Shown: one piece after another, positions 62,369-64,000 of the stretch
Numbering within the stretch: the stretch's first letter is position 1
Layout of the letters: every line of letters starts with the position of its first letter
The notes under the pieces: model-generated
The model's database searches: none
Told to the model about the DNA's origin: nothing
Seen by the model: the letters and a program-made list of their open reading frames with translations, nothing else
Source of the DNA: an uncultured Pelagibacteraceae bacterium
Lineage (GTDB): Bacteria; Pseudomonadota; Alphaproteobacteria; Pelagibacterales; Pelagibacteraceae
Assembly (NCBI GenBank): GCA_902586495.1
Contig: CACIHQ010000004.1
Location: 18,008-82,007 of the forward strand
Direction: 5' to 3'
Length of the DNA stretch: 64,000 nucleotides
Program-made: the position numbers and the translations under genes

Positions 62369-62980
62369 ATGACAAATAAAATATTTGAACAAATGAGTAA
62401 TCTCGTACCAATGGTTGTTGAACAATCAAATCGAGGTGAGCGAGCGTATGATATTTATTCCAGGCTATTAAAAGAAAGAATAATTTTTTTGACAGGTCAA
62501 ATAAATGATAATGTTGCTTCGTTGGTAACTGCACAATTATTATTTTTAGAGGCTGAGGATCCAAAAAAAGAAATATATTTATATATAAACAGTCCAGGTG
62601 GTTTAGTTACAGCTGGCTTAGGAATTTATGATACTATGCAATATGTCAAACCTGATATTTCAACTTTATGTATAGGACAAGCAGCTTCTATGGGATCTTT
62701 TTTATTGTCTGCAGGAAAAAAAGGTAAAAGATTTTCTTTGCCAAATTCAAGAATAATGGTTCATCAACCTTCAGCTGGGTTTCAAGGTCAAGCTACAGAT
62801 ATAGAAATTCATGCAAATGAAGTTTTAGCATTAAAAAAAAGATTAAATGAGATCTATTCTAAGCATACGGGTAAAAGCGTGGACGAAATTAAAACTGCTT
62901 TAGAGAGAGACAATTTTATGACTGCTGACTCTGCAAAGACCTTTGGATTAATAGACGAAGTAGTTGAAAAAAGATCTTAA
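62369..62980 (+). CDS. clpP: ClpP protease
   Basis: A 203-residue protease subunit. The active Ser is in [15 protein letters not shown] (about residue 106), the His in [21 protein letters not shown] (about 131) and the start [26 protein letters not shown] is standard. It degrades proteins unfolded by ClpX or ClpA. Confidence 0.97.
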   Translation: MTNKIFEQMSNLVPMVVEQSNRGERAYDIYSRLLKERIIFLTGQINDNVASLVTAQLLFLEAEDPKKEIYLYINSPGGLVTAGLGIYDTMQYVKPDISTLCIGQAASMGSFLLSAGKKGKRFSLPNSRIMVHQPSAGFQGQATDIEIHANEVLALKKRLNEIYSKHTGKSVDEIKTALERDNFMTADSAKTFGLIDEVVEKRS

Positions 62981-63069
62981 AACACAAGATATTGAAATAG
63001 CAAAATTCCAAACTTGATTACTATGAGTTATTTATAATAAGATAGCATTATTGATTCGATTATAATTTT

Positions 63070-64000
63070 ATGAACACTAATAATAAAAATATTCTATATT
63101 GTTCCTTTTGTGGAAAAAGCCAACATGAAGTAAGAAAATTAATTGCCGGTCCAACGGTATTCATATGTGATGAGTGTGTTGAGTTATGTATGGATATTAT
63201 CAAAGAAGAAAGTAAAGATACATTCGTAAAACATCAAGATGGATTACCTTCTCCAAAAGAAATTTGTTCAGTTCTTAATGATTATGTGATCGGTCAAGCA
63301 CACGCTAAGAAAGTTTTGTCAGTTGCTGTTCATAATCATTATAAAAGATTAAACTATGAAAATAAAACAAGTAAGAACGTTGAATTAGCTAAATCTAATA
63401 TTCTTTTAGTAGGTCCTACTGGTTGTGGTAAAACTTTATTAGCGCAAACACTAGCAAGAATTCTTGATGTCCCGTTCACGATGGCAGATGCAACTACACT
63501 GACAGAGGCAGGTTATGTTGGTGAAGATGTAGAAAATATAATTTTAAAGTTATTACAAGCTGCAGATTACAATGTAGAAAAAGCCCAAAGAGGAATTGTT
63601 TATATTGATGAGGTGGATAAAATAAGCAGAAAATCAGAAAATCCTTCAATAACAAGAGATGTTTCTGGTGAGGGTGTTCAGCAAGCTTTATTAAAAATTA
63701 TGGAAGGGACAATTGCCAGCGTGCCTCCACAAGGAGGTAGAAAACATCCTCAACAAGAATTTTTACAAGTTGATACAACAAATATTTTATTTATTTGTGG
63801 TGGAGCATTCGCTGGTCTAGATAAAATCATATCCCAAAGAGATAAAGGCACATCAATTGGTTTTGGAGCAGATGTCAAAAATACTCAAGATAAAAAAACA
63901 GGTGAATGGATGAAAGGTTTGGAACCTGAGGATCTTCTTAAATATGGTTTAATCCCTGAATTTATAGGAAGGTTACCAATGATAGCAACATTAGAAGATC
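63070..64000 (+). CDS. clpX: ClpX unfoldase, C-terminus cut by window end
   Basis: About 310 codons from the ATG at 63070 to the window end; the last quarter is missing. The zinc-binding domain shows [11 protein letters not shown] and [12 protein letters not shown], Walker A is [12 protein letters not shown], Walker B is [10 protein letters not shown], and the GYVGEDVEN pore-region motif is present. It unfolds tagged proteins and feeds ClpP. It begins 89 bp after clpP. No start problem. Confidence 0.97.
   Translation, partial: MNTNNKNILYCSFCGKSQHEVRKLIAGPTVFICDECVELCMDIIKEESKDTFVKHQDGLPSPKEICSVLNDYVIGQAHAKKVLSVAVHNHYKRLNYENKTSKNVELAKSNILLVGPTGCGKTLLAQTLARILDVPFTMADATTLTEAGYVGEDVENIILKLLQAADYNVEKAQRGIVYIDEVDKISRKSENPSITRDVSGEGVQQALLKIMEGTIASVPPQGGRKHPQQEFLQVDTTNILFICGGAFAGLDKIISQRDKGTSIGFGADVKNTQDKKTGEWMKGLEPEDLLKYGLIPEFIGRLPMIATLED

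Noticed and set aside
1..64000. CRISPR array, integrase, transposase or rRNA operon
   Set aside because: No regularly spaced repeats, no recombinase or transposase frames and no rRNA-like sequence were seen in the window.

Overview
The window is a stretch of a very AT-rich, tightly packed bacterial chromosome. The genes look alphaproteobacterial and the layout is typical of the SAR11 clade (Pelagibacterales). This placement is an inference from several features seen together: low G+C, gene gaps of only a few bases with many ATGA and TTAA overlaps, a TPP riboswitch directly in front of an SSS-type transporter (the thiV arrangement), an aprMBA sulfite-oxidation operon beside organosulfonate lyases, several solute-binding-protein transporters, and the trigger factor-clpP-clpX order. 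No rRNA, CRISPR array, prophage or transposase was seen.

Layout. 1-11.8 kb: a sugar/cyclitol catabolic locus with a periplasmic binding protein and the start of its permease, iolG, iolE, iolD, a second Gfo/Idh/MocA oxidoreductase, a ROK kinase, an HpcH/HpaI aldolase, a D-2-hydroxyacid dehydrogenase, an aldehyde dehydrogenase and a fumarylacetoacetase-family protein. The upper myo-inositol pathway is recognisable, but iolB, iolC and iolJ are absent from the window. 11.8-16.4 kb: ccdA, an azoreductase-like flavoprotein, the TPP riboswitch with thiV, and an ABC-2 exporter. 16.4-19.6 kb: isocitrate lyase and a divergent XRE/DUF2083 regulator, with an array of 9-bp operator-like repeats between them. 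19.6-23.4 kb: rseP, an HU protein and amtB. 23.4-28.4 kb: mixed housekeeping genes (GT9, FkbM methyltransferase, rhodanese, DsbA-like, ABA4-like, recX, cysQ, DUF3553).

28.4-34.9 kb: mnmA, then a + strand run of a MetC-like lyase, an MFS carrier, pabB, pabA, pabC and a HIT protein. 35-44.2 kb: a sulfur island in which SuyAB and Xsc would release sulfite from C3 and C2 sulfonates, AprMBA would oxidise it to APS, and TauE/SafE and YeiH would export sulfur anions. 44.2-46.6 kb: an SxtJ-like protein, a DUF5989 protein and a NodU/CmcH-family carbamoyltransferase. 46.6-47.9 kb: a free-standing LAGLIDADG endonuclease lying between two nested pairs of direct repeats, which looks like a very small integrated element. 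47.9-51.8 kb: an overlapping minus-strand operon (M23 protein, SDR, TerC, GMC oxidoreductase). 51.9-57.2 kb: a TRAP transporter, an NCS1 permease and an SDR. 57.2-64 kb: small envelope proteins, ybgC, a uracil-DNA glycosylase, tRNA-Leu(UAG), tig, clpP and the first three quarters of clpX.

Many genes of 27 to 60 codons sit in the gaps, mostly single-helix membrane proteins and highly basic peptides. I list those with a clear reading frame and say where support is weak.
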